Below, piece by piece: positions 15,174-24,992 of a DNA stretch of 30,890 nucleotides (position 1 is the stretch's first letter; each line of letters opens with the position of its first letter). The stretch lies in the NCBI GenBank assembly GCA_964418595.1, contig CAYQMF010000080.1:1-30890 (forward strand). The letters are read 5' to 3'. The notes under the pieces were generated by a model. That model saw nothing but the letters and a program-made list of their open reading frames with translations. It searched no databases and was not told the origin of the DNA. The translations under genes were made by a program, and so were the position numbers. Source of the stretch: CAYQMF01 sp964418595. Its GTDB lineage: Bacteria; Planctomycetota; UBA1135; UBA2386.

Positions 15174-16580
15174 TCAGCGGGCGACGAGCGCCGTCACGAA
15201 CGCGTCGACGGCGTCCTTCGCGGCCTGGTTCGGACAAGTGAAGTTGTTGAGCATCACCGCGAAGGCGTGGCGCTCCGTGTAGCCCGACAGGCACACGACG
15301 CGGCTGATGTAGCCGGTCTTGGCGCGCACGACCCCCTTGGCCGGTGAGTTCGCGAAGCGGCTCGCCAGCGTGCCATCCACGCCGGCGACGGGCAGGCTCT
15401 GCACGAACAGCTCGCCCTCGGGGTGCTTGCGCATGCCGAGCAGCAGGGCCACGAGTTGGCGCGGCTGCACGAGGTCGAGCCGGGACAGGCCCGAGCCATC
15501 CGCGATCTCCATCCCCGTGCAGTCCACGCCGAGGTCGCGCAGGACCTTCTTGGCGTGCGTCTCGGCGCTGGCCATGTCGCCGTTGCCGAGCGCGGCGAGC
15601 GCCGCGGCCCGGATGAGCTGCTCCGCGTACAGGTTCTGGCTGACCTTGTTGAGGGTCACGAGGATCTGACGCAGCGGCGGCGACTCGATCGTGCCGACCA
15701 GCTCGTAGGCGAGAGCGAAGTCGGCCCTGTCGCGGATGTCGCGCGCGGGGCCGCGCACGACGATGCCGTTGGCATGCAATCGCTCGCGCAGGACGTGTGC
15801 GGCGAACGCGGTGGGGTTGTCGACGGTGACCGTGGCGCTGGCCTTCTTGGCGGCCGCAAGCCTGCCGGCCACGGTGACGTGGTTGGTCGCGCGGGCGCGC
15901 TGCACGTCGAGGGCGGTCGTGTCACCGCGCGCCTGCACGCGCACGTCGAAGGTGAGGTACGAGGTCTCCGGCACGACACGCAGGGCCGGGCGCAGGCCTT
16001 CGCGCGTGGCGGGGAACTCGAGCCGCACGAAGTTCTCGGCGAAGCACAGGCCCGACAACTGCGCCGCGTAGTCTTCGGACTCGTAGGCCCACGACCAGCC
16101 CGCGCCCATCACCTCGCGGGGCAACACGTTGTCGTTGCCGAACACCGACCCGGTGATCGTGTGCAGGCCGAGGGTCTCGCGCAGCCGGCGCGCGAGCCGA
16201 TCGAAGGGGGCGGTCGGGCCGTCGCTCTCGTGGCGCCCGCCCAGCGTCGGATCGCCGCGGCCGACGAGCTCGAGGTCGCCGTGCAGCACGCCGTCCTGGA
16301 TGGTGCCGTGCGCGCGCAGGTCGGTGACGAACACGAAGTCCGGTCCCAAGGTGATCAGCGCCACCGCGGAGCCGATCAGCTTCATGTTCGACGCGGTCAT
16401 GAACCCCTTGTCGTCGTCGTGGCGCAGCACGACCGCGCCGTCGGCGAGCGACCGCACGCACACACCGACGCGCGCGTCGGCCAGCGCAGGGTCGCCGCAG
16501 AGCTTCGCGAGGGCTGCGTCGAGATCCTGTGCCGGCAGGAGAGAGATCGATCCACAGACGACGAGGAGCGCAGCCCGCAT
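15174..16580 (-). CDS. dacB: D-alanyl-D-alanine carboxypeptidase/endopeptidase (PBP4, peptidase S13)
   Basis: 468 residues with a short signal peptide (MRAALLVVCGSISLLPAQ). All penicillin-binding motifs are present: SxxK at S64-N-M-K67, SxN at S314-Q-N316 and KTG at 421-423. The spacing, with a long insert between SxxK and SxN, is that of S13/DacB enzymes, which trim or cut cross-linked peptidoglycan in the periplasm. Length matches E. coli DacB (477). A planctomycete with dacB agrees with the now accepted presence of peptidoglycan in the group. It is the first gene of an operon with the ABC exporter and is divergent from the secreted protein at 16636. Confidence 0.92.
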   Translation of the reverse strand: MRAALLVVCGSISLLPAQDLDAALAKLCGDPALADARVGVCVRSLADGAVVLRHDDDKGFMTASNMKLIGSAVALITLGPDFVFVTDLRAHGTIQDGVLHGDLELVGRGDPTLGGRHESDGPTAPFDRLARRLRETLGLHTITGSVFGNDNVLPREVMGAGWSWAYESEDYAAQLSGLCFAENFVRLEFPATREGLRPALRVVPETSYLTFDVRVQARGDTTALDVQRARATNHVTVAGRLAAAKKASATVTVDNPTAFAAHVLRERLHANGIVVRGPARDIRDRADFALAYELVGTIESPPLRQILVTLNKVSQNLYAEQLIRAAALAALGNGDMASAETHAKKVLRDLGVDCTGMEIADGSGLSRLDLVQPRQLVALLLGMRKHPEGELFVQSLPVAGVDGTLASRFANSPAKGVVRAKTGYISRVVCLSGYTERHAFAVMLNNFTCPNQAAKDAVDAFVTALVAR

Positions 16581-16589
16581 CGGGCGGCG

Positions 16590-16595
16590 AACATA
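16590..16595 (-). promoter_or_regulatory. -10-like box TATGTT before dacB
   Basis: TATGTT on the minus strand, nine bases before the dacB ATG at 16580. One of a divergent pair with the box at 16616-16621 in a 55-bp intergenic gap. Confidence 0.45.
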
Positions 16596-16615
16596 CCGGC
16601 GCGCCCGGGCATCGC

Positions 16616-16621
16616 TAGAAT
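16616..16621 (+). promoter_or_regulatory. -10-like box TAGAAT
   Basis: TAGAAT lies 14 bases before the ATG at 16636, in otherwise GC-rich DNA. With only 55 bp between the two divergent genes, the two promoters must lie face to back and may share regulation. Confidence 0.45.
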
Positions 16622-16635
16622 CCGCCCGGTCCGTC

Positions 16636-18225
16636 ATGCGCCGACTCGCCCTTGCCTTCTTCCTGTCGCTCGCGCCGGCGCGGGCGCAGGACGAAGCACT
16701 CCCCTGGTCGAGCCTGCTGCCCGAAGAGACCGTCGCACTCGTCGAGTGCGACGACCTGCGCGGTCTCCTCGACTCGCTCCTGGCGCTGGCCCACCCGCTG
16801 CCGGCTCCGGCGCAGCTCGGGCAGCTCGCAGTGACGGTCGCGGTCGCAGCAACCCTCGGCACGACCCTGCACGGCGCCATCGCCGATCTCGCTCCCGGCG
16901 CAGTGGCGCTCGCGATCGTGCTGCCGCGCGAGGGGCGACCGGTGCCGCTCCTGCTCGCGCGCATCACCGCCGCCGAACGGGCGCGGGCGCGCGGCGCACG
17001 ACTCAGGGGCGTCGGCGTACACGTGGAAGAAGGCCTCCTCGCACTCGCGCCGACGCCGGGTGACATCGAGCGGTGGCGACGCTTCCGGACCACGACGCAC
17101 CCGCGCCTCGTGCCTCGCTCTCCGCCGGAAGGTGCGGGTGCGCCGCCACCCGCCCTGCGCGCCTGGGTCGACGTGCAGCGCCTGCGCCGCGAGCGTTCCC
17201 TGTTCGAGCGGCTCGATGCGGGCGGCCGCTTCTTCGTGGGCCCGATCGCCGCCGCGCTCGACCGCGCGACGAACCTGCGCCTCGCGTTGCGTCTCGACGC
17301 GGACGCGCTGGCGCTCGATGTCGATCTCGACGGCACGGTGCGCGGCGCGGAGCCCGCGGCGCGGCTGCTCGCGGCCGGAGCCACGCCGCGCGCTCGCCTG
17401 GCGTTGCCCGCCACCGCGCTCGGCGCGCTCGAACTCGACCGCAGCCTGCGTGGGTACCTGCAGCATCTCGAACTGCTCCTGCCCGCGACCGACGCCACCC
17501 GCGTGCGCGGCGAGGCCGCGAACCTGGACCTGATCATCGGTGGCGGCTCGTTCGTCGACGACCTGCTCGGCGGGCTCGCGGAGCCGCTGCGCTTCGTGAT
17601 CCTCGGTGAGCCGCCGGCCGACGTTCCTCCCGATGACGACACGCCGCCGCGTCCGCGCGTCGACTTGCCGGGCTTCGCCCTGCTCGCCGAGGTCGAGACG
17701 GAGCGCGCGGAGCAGCTCCTGCAGCGCGGCTTCTACCGCTTCAGCGCGATCCTCAGCGCCCAGCGCGCCATGCAGAAGCTGCCGGCGCGCCTGCCGCAGG
17801 TGGTGGCCGACGGCGATCTCCGCTTCCACGTGATGCGCGGCCCCGCCTTCCCGGGTGTGGGCGACCCGCCGACGGGCGAGCAGATCGAGGCGACGTTGGT
17901 GTTCGCGCACGGCCATGTGGTGCTCGCCTCGACGCTGGCTTGCGCGCGACAGGTGGTGTCGTCGCTCGTAGCCGCGCCGGCGACGGCGCTGCGCGGCGAC
18001 TCGTTGCGCCTGCGGGGAGCGACCATCGCCGAGTACCTGCGCCGCAATGCCTCGACGATCGCCCTTGGTCGCGTGCTCGACGAGGGCGAGAGCCGCACGG
18101 AGGCGGAGCGCTTCGTCGACGGCCTCGCGGCCGCCGCCGCGATGATCGAGGGGCTGGAGATCGCCATCCAACCCGGCGATGCGATCACACGCGCGCGCCT
18201 CACCCTCACGCGGGCCGGCCGATGA
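16636..18225 (+). CDS. secreted protein of unknown function, coupled to DUF1800 gene
   Basis: 529 residues with a clear signal peptide (MRRLALAFFLSLAPARAQ). The mature part is rich in Ala, Leu, Arg and Asp, with alternating strands and helices such as LRLALRLDADALALDVDLDG and IEATLVFAHGHVVLASTL. That layout recalls large DUF3352-like secreted proteins of planctomycetes, but I cannot assign a family. There are no catalytic motifs and no membrane anchor. Its TGA overlaps the ATG of the DUF1800 gene by four bases, so the two are probably made together and may act in one export or surface function. Confidence 0.6.
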   Translation: MRRLALAFFLSLAPARAQDEALPWSSLLPEETVALVECDDLRGLLDSLLALAHPLPAPAQLGQLAVTVAVAATLGTTLHGAIADLAPGAVALAIVLPREGRPVPLLLARITAAERARARGARLRGVGVHVEEGLLALAPTPGDIERWRRFRTTTHPRLVPRSPPEGAGAPPPALRAWVDVQRLRRERSLFERLDAGGRFFVGPIAAALDRATNLRLALRLDADALALDVDLDGTVRGAEPAARLLAAGATPRARLALPATALGALELDRSLRGYLQHLELLLPATDATRVRGEAANLDLIIGGGSFVDDLLGGLAEPLRFVILGEPPADVPPDDDTPPRPRVDLPGFALLAEVETERAEQLLQRGFYRFSAILSAQRAMQKLPARLPQVVADGDLRFHVMRGPAFPGVGDPPTGEQIEATLVFAHGHVVLASTLACARQVVSSLVAAPATALRGDSLRLRGATIAEYLRRNASTIALGRVLDEGESRTEAERFVDGLAAAAAMIEGLEIAIQPGDAITRARLTLTRAGR

Positions 18226-19535
18226 ACGACCTTCTGCGCCCGTACGCGCCGACGCCGGCGCGGCCCTTCGACCTGCGCCTCGCCGGTCACCTCGCGCGGC
18301 GTGCCGGCTTCGGCGTCGATCTCACCACGCGGCGGCGGTGGGTGGCACGCGGACACGAGGTCGCGCTGCATGAAGCGCTCCTGCCGGGCCGGGGCGAGGA
18401 CGCCGACGCGCTGTTCGCCGACGTGCTCGCCACCGACGACATCGAGCGCGTGCGCGCCTATCGGGTGTGGCGCGCGCTGGCCGGCCGGCATCCGTTGGCG
18501 GAGCGCGTGGCGCTGTTCTGGCACGGCCACTTCGCCACCGGCAACCAGAAGGTGCAGAGCGCGCGCCTCATGGCGCGACACATGGCGCTGCTCGACGAGA
18601 TGGGGCTGGGCCGGTTCGACGACCTGTTGCAGGCAGTGAGCCGGGATCCCGCAATGCTGCGCTGGCTCGATGCCGCGCAGAACGTGAAGGGTCGCCCCAA
18701 CGAGAACTTCGCCCGCGAGCTGTTCGAGCTGTTCGCGCTCGGGCTCGGCGCCTACGGCGAAGGCGACGTCCAGCAGGCGGCGCGCGCGCTCACCGGCTGG
18801 CGCGAGCAGTTCGAGCGCTGCGTGTTCGATCGGGCGCAGCACGACCGGGGCACCAAGACCGTGCTCGGCGAACAGGGTCCCATGCGCGGCGAGACGGTGG
18901 TGGCGCTCGCGGCCGCGCACCCGCGTTCGGCGACGTTCCTCGCCCGCAAGTGGCTGGCGGCGTTCGTGCACCCACAGCCCACGGCGGCCGAGGTCGAGGC
19001 CCTGGCGGGCGAGTACCGGCGGCAGGATCGCCACGTCGGCCGCACCCTCGAGACCCTCTTGCGCAGCGAGCTGTTCTTCTCGACGCGCGCCTACCGCAGC
19101 CGGATCAAGCCGCCACTCGAGTTCGTGCTGGGCGCCGTGCTCGCCCTGGGCGCCCGCGTCCCCCCGGCGGCGCTCGCCCGCGTCGTCGGCAAGCTCGGCC
19201 AGGTCCTCCTCGAGCCGCCGAGCGTGGAGGGCTGGCATCAGGAGAAGGCGTGGCTCAACTCCGCCACCTGGCTCGCCCGCAGCAACGTCGCCGCCGACCT
19301 GTGCGCGGGTCGCGCCGGCTTGGCGCTTCGACCCGGCGCGGCGGAGCTGCTGCGCGGCGCCCGTTCGGTCGACGACCGCGTGGCTCTCGCTCTCGACCTG
19401 CTGCTCGACGGCGACGCGACCGATGCGTCGCGGGCGGCGCTGCAGGAACTCGCCGCGGGCCTGGGCGACGACCCCACCGCCGCGGCGGGCATCCTGCAGG
19501 CGACGCTTTGCCTGCCGGAAGCGCATCTGCTGTGA
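18222..19535 (+). CDS. DUF1800 family protein
   Basis: 437 residues. LAGHLARRAGFG near the N-terminus, VALFWHGHFATGNQKV at about 104-119, and GRPNENFARELFELFALGLG and YGEGDVQQAARALTGW at about 156-191 are the signature motifs of DUF1800. The family is of unknown activity and almost always occurs with DUF1501, here 5.5 kb downstream on the same strand. The protein has no obvious signal peptide, unlike its usual partner, and is at the short end of the family. The start is fixed by the four-base overlap with the preceding gene. Confidence 0.85.
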   Translation: MNDLLRPYAPTPARPFDLRLAGHLARRAGFGVDLTTRRRWVARGHEVALHEALLPGRGEDADALFADVLATDDIERVRAYRVWRALAGRHPLAERVALFWHGHFATGNQKVQSARLMARHMALLDEMGLGRFDDLLQAVSRDPAMLRWLDAAQNVKGRPNENFARELFELFALGLGAYGEGDVQQAARALTGWREQFERCVFDRAQHDRGTKTVLGEQGPMRGETVVALAAAHPRSATFLARKWLAAFVHPQPTAAEVEALAGEYRRQDRHVGRTLETLLRSELFFSTRAYRSRIKPPLEFVLGAVLALGARVPPAALARVVGKLGQVLLEPPSVEGWHQEKAWLNSATWLARSNVAADLCAGRAGLALRPGAAELLRGARSVDDRVALALDLLLDGDATDASRAALQELAAGLGDDPTAAAGILQATLCLPEAHLL

Positions 19536-19566
19536 GTTGACCGGCGGCGGGCGCGTCGCGCGTCGA

Positions 19567-19572
19567 TATCGT
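19567..19572 (+). promoter_or_regulatory. -10-like box TATCGT before the kinase gene
   Basis: TATCGT ends nine bases before the ATG at 19582, in the 46-bp gap behind DUF1800. Fits the short-leader pattern. Confidence 0.35.
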
Positions 19573-19581
19573 GCCGCGCGG

Positions 19582-22500
19582 ATGTCGGCCGAGAATACGT
19601 CGTCGTCGTCGGTGGGTGACACCATCGGTCCCTATCACGTGCTCGCCGTGCTCGGTGAAGGCGGTATGGGCACGGTCCTGCTCTGCGAGCAGAAAGAGCC
19701 CGTGCGCCGGCGCGTGGCGCTGAAGGTGATCAAGCTCGGCATGGACAGCGCGCAGGTGCTGCGCCGGTTCGAGCTGGAGCGCCAGGCGCTCGCGGTCATG
19801 TCGCACGACTCGATCGCGCGCGTGTTCGACTGCGGCACGACTGCGCGGGGCCAGCCGTACTTCGTGATGGAGTACGTCAAGGGGCTCCCGATCACCGACT
19901 ACTGCGACCAGCGGCGGCTGGGGTTGGCTCAGCGCCTGGACCTCTTCCAGCAGGTGTGTGCGGCCGTGCAGCACGCGCACCAGAAGGGTGTCGTGCACCG
20001 TGACCTCAAGCCGGGCAACGTGCTCGTCACCGACGAGGGCGGCAAGCCGGTGCCGAAGGTCATCGACTTCGGGCTGGCGCGCGCCACCGACCACCTGGGC
20101 CAGCAGGAGAGCCGGTTCACGGAGTTCGGCAGCATCCTCGGCACGCCGGAGTACATGTCGCCGGAGCAGGCCGATGGTCGCGGCGACGACATCGACACGC
20201 GCACCGACATCTACTCCCTCGGCGTGATGCTGTACGAGCTGCTGACCGGACAGTTGCCGTTCTCGGCCCAGGACCTGCGCAAGGCCGGGTTCCGCGAGAT
20301 GCTCCGCATGATCCGCGAGGTCGAGCCGCCGCGCCCGAGCACTCGCCTTTCGACCCTGGGCGACGCGGGGACGGTCGCGGCCGCGCGCAAGACCTCGGCG
20401 GGCACGTTGCGCCGCGCGCTGCGCGGCGAACTCGACTGGGTCGTGCTCAAGGCGTTGGAGAAGGACCGCACGCGGCGCTACGAGAGCGCGAGCGCCCTCG
20501 CCCGCGACGTGGCGCGGGTGATGGCGGGGGAGGTCATCGAGGCGCGGCCGCCGAGCGCGACCTATCGCCTGCGCAAGTTCGTGCGGCGCAACCGGGCCGC
20601 GGTGCTCGGGGCCGGGGCGGTGGTCGCGGCACTCGTCGTCGGCGTCGTCGGCTTCGCCTGGCAGGCGGAGGAGGCGCGCGGGCAGCGCGACCGCGCGCGC
20701 GCGGCAGAAACACAGGCGGCGAAGCGCGCCGACGAACTGGCCGCCGTGGCCAGCTACCAGGCCGCGAGCCTGCAGGGCATCGATCCGACGGAGGCGGGCG
20801 TGCGCCTGTTCCGCGACCTCCGCGCCCGCCACACTGCGGCGCTCGGCGAGGCCAAGGTGTCCGAGGCGGAGCGGACGGCGCGGACGGCGACGTTCGTCGC
20901 GGAGCTGGGGTTGGTCAACGCCACGGACGCCGCGGTGGCGATGCTGGACGAGAGCGTGCTCGCCCCGGCGACGCGCGCCATCGCGACGCGCTTTGCCGAC
21001 CAGCCGCTCGTGGACGCCGCGCTCCGCACGACCCTGGGTGACGTGTACCTGACCCTCGGCCGCACGAACGATGCGCTGGATCTCTACCACCGGGGCTTCG
21101 AGCTGCGACGATCCCTGCTGGGCGATGCGCATCGCAACTCCCTGGCGTCGCGCTTCGGGCTCGGCAAGGCACAGGCGGACCTGCAGCAGTTCGCCGAGGC
21201 CGAGGCGCACGTGCGCGCCACCATCGACGGGTATCGATCGGAGCTGGGCGACGACGACCCGCGCACGCTCGCGGCGGAAAGCGTGCTCGCGCACCAGTTG
21301 TCGCTGCAGGGCCGGTACGACGAGAGCGAGCAGCTCGCGCGCGCCGTGTTCGAGCGGCGCCGGCGCTCGCTGGGACCCGACGCGCGCGAGACGCTGGATG
21401 CGATGGACGAGCTCGGCGCCATCCTCACGAAGCGGGGCAAATACGCGGAGGCGGTGTCGGTGCTGCGGGATGCGGTCGAAGCGCAGCGCCGCGTCGGGAG
21501 CCCCGACCTTCCGGCCACGCTGTCGACCCTCGGCGGTCTGCTGCATCGGCAGCGCGAGCTGGCGGAAGCGGAGACGTGCCTGCGCGAAGCGCTTGCCGGG
21601 ATTCGTTCGGCGCTGGGGGAGGATCACCCCAAGACCGCGGCGGCGATCTCCAGCCTGGCCTCCGTCCTCATGAGCGCGCAGAAGCTCGACGAGGCGGAGG
21701 CGCTGGCGCGCGAAGGTCTGACCAAGACCGTGGATCAGTCCGGCCGCATGCACGCTGACTCGCTCAAGGCGATGAACGTGCTCGGGCAGGTCCTCTTCCA
21801 GCAGGGGAGGTACGGTGAGGCGGAGGAGTACTACCGCGAGGCGTTGGAGACGGGGCGCTGGGTCCTCGGCGAGGATCATCCCGACACCATCATCTGGATC
21901 GCCAACATGGGGAGCCTGACGCAGCGCCTGGGCCGCTCGGCGGAGGCCAGGGTCTACTTTGCCGAGGCGATCGAACGGAACACGCGCAAGATCGGGGCAA
22001 GCCACCCCTACACCCGCACGATCTTCCGCACCTGGATCGACGTGCTCCGGCAGCAGCGCGATCACGCCGCGGCGGAGACCGCGCTGGTGGCGGAGATCGC
22101 GCGCATCCGCCGCGAGGACGGCGAGGACGAAGCGGAGGGCATCTTGCTCACCGGGATCCTCGGCAGCGTGTTGCGCGATCAGAACCGGCTCGCAGACGCC
22201 GACGTGCAGTTGCAGCGGGCGGTGGCGCAGAGTCGGCGCGTCCTCGGCGACGATCACCCCGACACGCTGCTGGCGACGCTGCGCCTGGCCAGCCTCGCCG
22301 GCGTGCGTGGCGAACACGCTGCGGTGGTCGACCTGCTCTTGCCCCTGAAGGACCGGGTCCGCGCCGCGTTCCCGGGCATGCCCGGCGAGCTGAGGCACGC
22401 CACGACCCTCGGCATGCTCGGCCGGGCGCGCGCGGGTCTGGCGAGGGACGCGGCGGAGCGGGGCGTCGCGGAGGCGGACCTGCTGGCGGCGCAGGGCACC

Positions 22501-22656
22501 TTCGCCAAGCACCCGGGCGTGGCCGTCAAGGAGGCTCGCGACTGGACACAGGCGCTGGTCGACCTCTACGTCGGGTGGCACGCCGCCGAGCCGGGGCGGG
22601 GCTATGACGCGAAGGCCGCGGAGTGGCAGAAGGCCGTGGACGCGCTGGGGAAGTGA
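19582..22656 (+). CDS. membrane Ser/Thr protein kinase with C-terminal TPR repeats
   Basis: 1024 residues. A Hanks-type kinase occupies about 17-312: G-loop GEGGMG 25-30, Lys48, catalytic HRDLKPGN 139-146, DFG 162-164, GTPEYMSPEQ 187-196. A single transmembrane helix at about 339-360 follows a basic stretch, then a coiled-coil-like segment (QAEEARGQRDRARAAETQAA). The rest is a chain of kinesin-light-chain-type tetratricopeptide repeats (LGEDHPKTAAAISSLASVL, LGEDHPDTIIWIANMGSL, LGDDHPDTLLATLRLASL). All kinase residues are intact. This layout, common in planctomycetes, suits a receptor whose outer TPR array binds proteins or peptides. Targets unknown. Confidence 0.92.
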   Translation: MSAENTSSSSVGDTIGPYHVLAVLGEGGMGTVLLCEQKEPVRRRVALKVIKLGMDSAQVLRRFELERQALAVMSHDSIARVFDCGTTARGQPYFVMEYVKGLPITDYCDQRRLGLAQRLDLFQQVCAAVQHAHQKGVVHRDLKPGNVLVTDEGGKPVPKVIDFGLARATDHLGQQESRFTEFGSILGTPEYMSPEQADGRGDDIDTRTDIYSLGVMLYELLTGQLPFSAQDLRKAGFREMLRMIREVEPPRPSTRLSTLGDAGTVAAARKTSAGTLRRALRGELDWVVLKALEKDRTRRYESASALARDVARVMAGEVIEARPPSATYRLRKFVRRNRAAVLGAGAVVAALVVGVVGFAWQAEEARGQRDRARAAETQAAKRADELAAVASYQAASLQGIDPTEAGVRLFRDLRARHTAALGEAKVSEAERTARTATFVAELGLVNATDAAVAMLDESVLAPATRAIATRFADQPLVDAALRTTLGDVYLTLGRTNDALDLYHRGFELRRSLLGDAHRNSLASRFGLGKAQADLQQFAEAEAHVRATIDGYRSELGDDDPRTLAAESVLAHQLSLQGRYDESEQLARAVFERRRRSLGPDARETLDAMDELGAILTKRGKYAEAVSVLRDAVEAQRRVGSPDLPATLSTLGGLLHRQRELAEAETCLREALAGIRSALGEDHPKTAAAISSLASVLMSAQKLDEAEALAREGLTKTVDQSGRMHADSLKAMNVLGQVLFQQGRYGEAEEYYREALETGRWVLGEDHPDTIIWIANMGSLTQRLGRSAEARVYFAEAIERNTRKIGASHPYTRTIFRTWIDVLRQQRDHAAAETALVAEIARIRREDGEDEAEGILLTGILGSVLRDQNRLADADVQLQRAVAQSRRVLGDDHPDTLLATLRLASLAGVRGEHAAVVDLLLPLKDRVRAAFPGMPGELRHATTLGMLGRARAGLARDAAERGVAEADLLAAQGTFAKHPGVAVKEARDWTQALVDLYVGWHAAEPGRGYDAKAAEWQKAVDALGK

Positions 22657-22741
22657 CGCGCCATCCGGCCTCGCTGTCCGTCTTCCGGGCCGCCTTGCGT
22701 CCTGGGTTCGAGCAAGACCCCCTGGCCCCTCGCCGAACACC

Positions 22742-24952
22742 ATGCGCCACACCGCCCTGGCATCCCTGGCCTGCACCTTCCTCGCGTCTCTCCCGGCCCA
22801 GGTGCCGTCGGGTGCACCACCGCTGCCCATCCATCCCGGCGCGTTCCGCGGCGTCTTCCTCGACGACGCCGACGCGACCGGCACCATCTGGGCGCGCGGG
22901 ACCACCTGGAAGGCCGGGCTCGCGCCGGGCGGGGTGACGCTGGTCCCGCTGTTCGGTCCGCGGGCGCCGCGCAACCATCCGCTGGTGCTGCGCCTGGTGG
23001 AGGCCCGGGCCGGCGGATCGGTGCTGCCGCTGGCGGCCGGTGTGCCGGAGCGCGCGGGGCCGCGCCGGGTCGTCTTCGACCATGGCGTCGTGCGCGAGCG
23101 TTGGGATCTGGGCGAAGACCACGTCGAGCAGAGCTTCGACCTCGCCGCGTCGCCGGGTGCGGGTGACATCCTCCTGCGGGTGGCGGTCGAGACCGATCTG
23201 GCCGCGATGAGCGACGGCCAGCGCGCGGTGTTCACCGCGCCCGGGCTCGGTGCCGTGGAGATCTCCGACGCGGTGGCCATCGACGCCGCCGGCCGGCGCC
23301 TCGCGCTCCCGCTCCGCTGCGACGCGGGCCACCTCGAGCTGCGCGTCCCGGCCGCGTGGCTGGCGGCGGCCAGCTACCCGCTCACCGTCGACCCGTTGAT
23401 CCGGGTGATCAGCATCGCTGCCTCCGCCTCCGACTCGCAGTTCCCGCAGCTCGCCTTCGACGCCAGCAACGACGTGTGGCTGTTCGTCTACCACGACGTG
23501 GTGTCGCAGTCGGACTTCGACATCGTCAGCGTGCGGTGCGACGGGGCCGGCACGGTCCTCGACACGACGTTCGTCGATGTCTCGACGGCGGTGACGACCC
23601 TGCCCGCGGTCGCGAACAACAACGGCGCCAACCAGTTCCTGATCGCGTGGACGGAGCGCGTGGGAAGCACCAACCGCATCCGCGGGCGCACGCGCGCGCC
23701 CGGCAGCACGGCGCAAGGCGCCGCGTTCGATCTCACCAGCGGCGGCCCCGATGGCAGTGTCACCCTCGGCGGTGCGTCGGCACCGGGGATCGACCGCTAT
23801 TGCCTCGCCTTCGTGCGCGGCAATGGGCTCGGCTCCGGCACGCTGCTCGCGCGCACCGTCTCCACGAGTGGCGTGCTGAGTGCCGAGATCGCGATCGAGG
23901 GTTCGAGCATCTGCGACGCGGCCCGGCCGCGGATCTCAGCCGACTGCGGTGCGTCGGGGTTCTGGCTGGTGGTGTGGCAGGACATGCCGCCGCTGCGCTG
24001 CGGCAGTCCGCTGGTGATGTTCGCTGCGGTATCGCGCACCGGCACGCTTGCGCAGGGACCGCGCCGTCTCGACAACTTCGGCGTGGCGGACTCCGTGCCG
24101 AGCGTGGCCGGCAACGGCGACCAGTTCCTGGCCGTGTGGGAACGGCGGAACTCGAGCGACACCGACGTGATGGGAGCATTCGTGACGCGCTCCGGCGCGA
24201 CGTTCGCCGTCGTGGGTCCGGCGCTGGCGCTCTCCCGCCTCGAGCCGGGCGTCGTGGCGACGCTCTCGCAGAGTGCACCTTCGGTGGCGTTCGACGGCTG
24301 CCGGTACGCGTACGCCTACGTCGAGGCGTCGCTCGTGGCGCAACTGCGGGCCGCCACGCTCGTGATCACGCCCGCCGGGGCTGCTCAGTTCCATGAAGGC
24401 CACGCGTCGCTCGCGGTTGCCCTGGCCAGCGAGCGCAACGTCGAACTGGCCTCCCGTGGCGAACACGGCGGCGGCGCCGTGCGCTACGTCGCGTGCTGGG
24501 ATCGGCTGGCGTCGGGGGCGACGACGCGCGACATCGCCGGCGCGATCTACGACGGCTTCAACGCGTTCGCCTCGCCGCGCACGATCGCGACGGCGTGCCC
24601 CAACAGCGGCGCGCCCGGGCTCGCCGTGTCGCGCGCGCTGCTCGGCCTGCCGCTCACCGCGAGCGTCACCGGCGCGCGCGGCGCGCCGGGCATCCTCGTC
24701 GGCACCGCGGCGGCGACGCCGGTGGTGCTGTGCACCAGCGTGCGGGGGACGTGCCGGCTCGGGCTCGCCACGATCCTGCTCGCGCAGGCCGGGGCGTTCA
24801 GCCTGCCGGTGCCGTGCGTGCCGAGCCTCATGGGGGCGCGCCTCGCCGTCCAGGGGGTCGACCTCGGCTCGCCCCTGTCGGGCGGGTGCGTACCCGCGGT
24901 GTTCGGCACGCCGCTCACGGTCACCGACACCCTCGAGGTCGTGGTCCAGTGA
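22742..24952 (+). CDS. secreted beta-propeller-like protein with planctomycete C-terminal domain
   Basis: 736 residues with a signal peptide (MRHTALASLACTFLASLPAQ). After an N-terminal beta domain (about 25-215), a degenerate repeat recurs six to seven times between about 230 and 605: a small or proline residue, then variable residues, then [FW]-L-[FVI]-[VA]-[YW] (FPQLAFDASNDVWLFVYHD, NNGANQFLIAWTE, GASGFWLVVWQD, GNGDQFLAVWER, FDGCRYAYAYVE). This is like blades of a six- or seven-bladed propeller. The last 120 residues start ACPNSGAPG and end TVTDTLEVVVQ with paired cysteines, like a C-terminal domain I remember from secreted proteins of deep planctomycetes, perhaps a sorting or surface module. 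No enzyme motif is seen. Confidence 0.7.
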   Translation: MRHTALASLACTFLASLPAQVPSGAPPLPIHPGAFRGVFLDDADATGTIWARGTTWKAGLAPGGVTLVPLFGPRAPRNHPLVLRLVEARAGGSVLPLAAGVPERAGPRRVVFDHGVVRERWDLGEDHVEQSFDLAASPGAGDILLRVAVETDLAAMSDGQRAVFTAPGLGAVEISDAVAIDAAGRRLALPLRCDAGHLELRVPAAWLAAASYPLTVDPLIRVISIAASASDSQFPQLAFDASNDVWLFVYHDVVSQSDFDIVSVRCDGAGTVLDTTFVDVSTAVTTLPAVANNNGANQFLIAWTERVGSTNRIRGRTRAPGSTAQGAAFDLTSGGPDGSVTLGGASAPGIDRYCLAFVRGNGLGSGTLLARTVSTSGVLSAEIAIEGSSICDAARPRISADCGASGFWLVVWQDMPPLRCGSPLVMFAAVSRTGTLAQGPRRLDNFGVADSVPSVAGNGDQFLAVWERRNSSDTDVMGAFVTRSGATFAVVGPALALSRLEPGVVATLSQSAPSVAFDGCRYAYAYVEASLVAQLRAATLVITPAGAAQFHEGHASLAVALASERNVELASRGEHGGGAVRYVACWDRLASGATTRDIAGAIYDGFNAFASPRTIATACPNSGAPGLAVSRALLGLPLTASVTGARGAPGILVGTAAATPVVLCTSVRGTCRLGLATILLAQAGAFSLPVPCVPSLMGARLAVQGVDLGSPLSGGCVPAVFGTPLTVTDTLEVVVQ

Positions 24953-24974
24953 TCCGCGACGCGGGCGCGGCGAG

Positions 24975-24980
24975 TATCCT
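24975..24980 (+). promoter_or_regulatory. -10-like box TATCCT before DUF1501 gene
   Basis: TATCCT in a short AT-richer spot behind the propeller gene. It ends directly at GTG 24981 and 12 bases before GTG 24993. Since transcription would begin about 24987, it favours the second GTG as the true start. Confidence 0.45.
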
Positions 24981-24992
24981 GTGCGCCGTCCC

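Noticed and set aside
22701..22721. tRNA-like GGTTCGAG sequence
   Set aside because: No acceptor stem, anticodon arm or matching T-stem around it.
19255..23280. 1341-residue minus-strand open frame
   Set aside because: Runs antisense to the kinase and propeller genes, which carry clear family motifs; product has no domain pattern.
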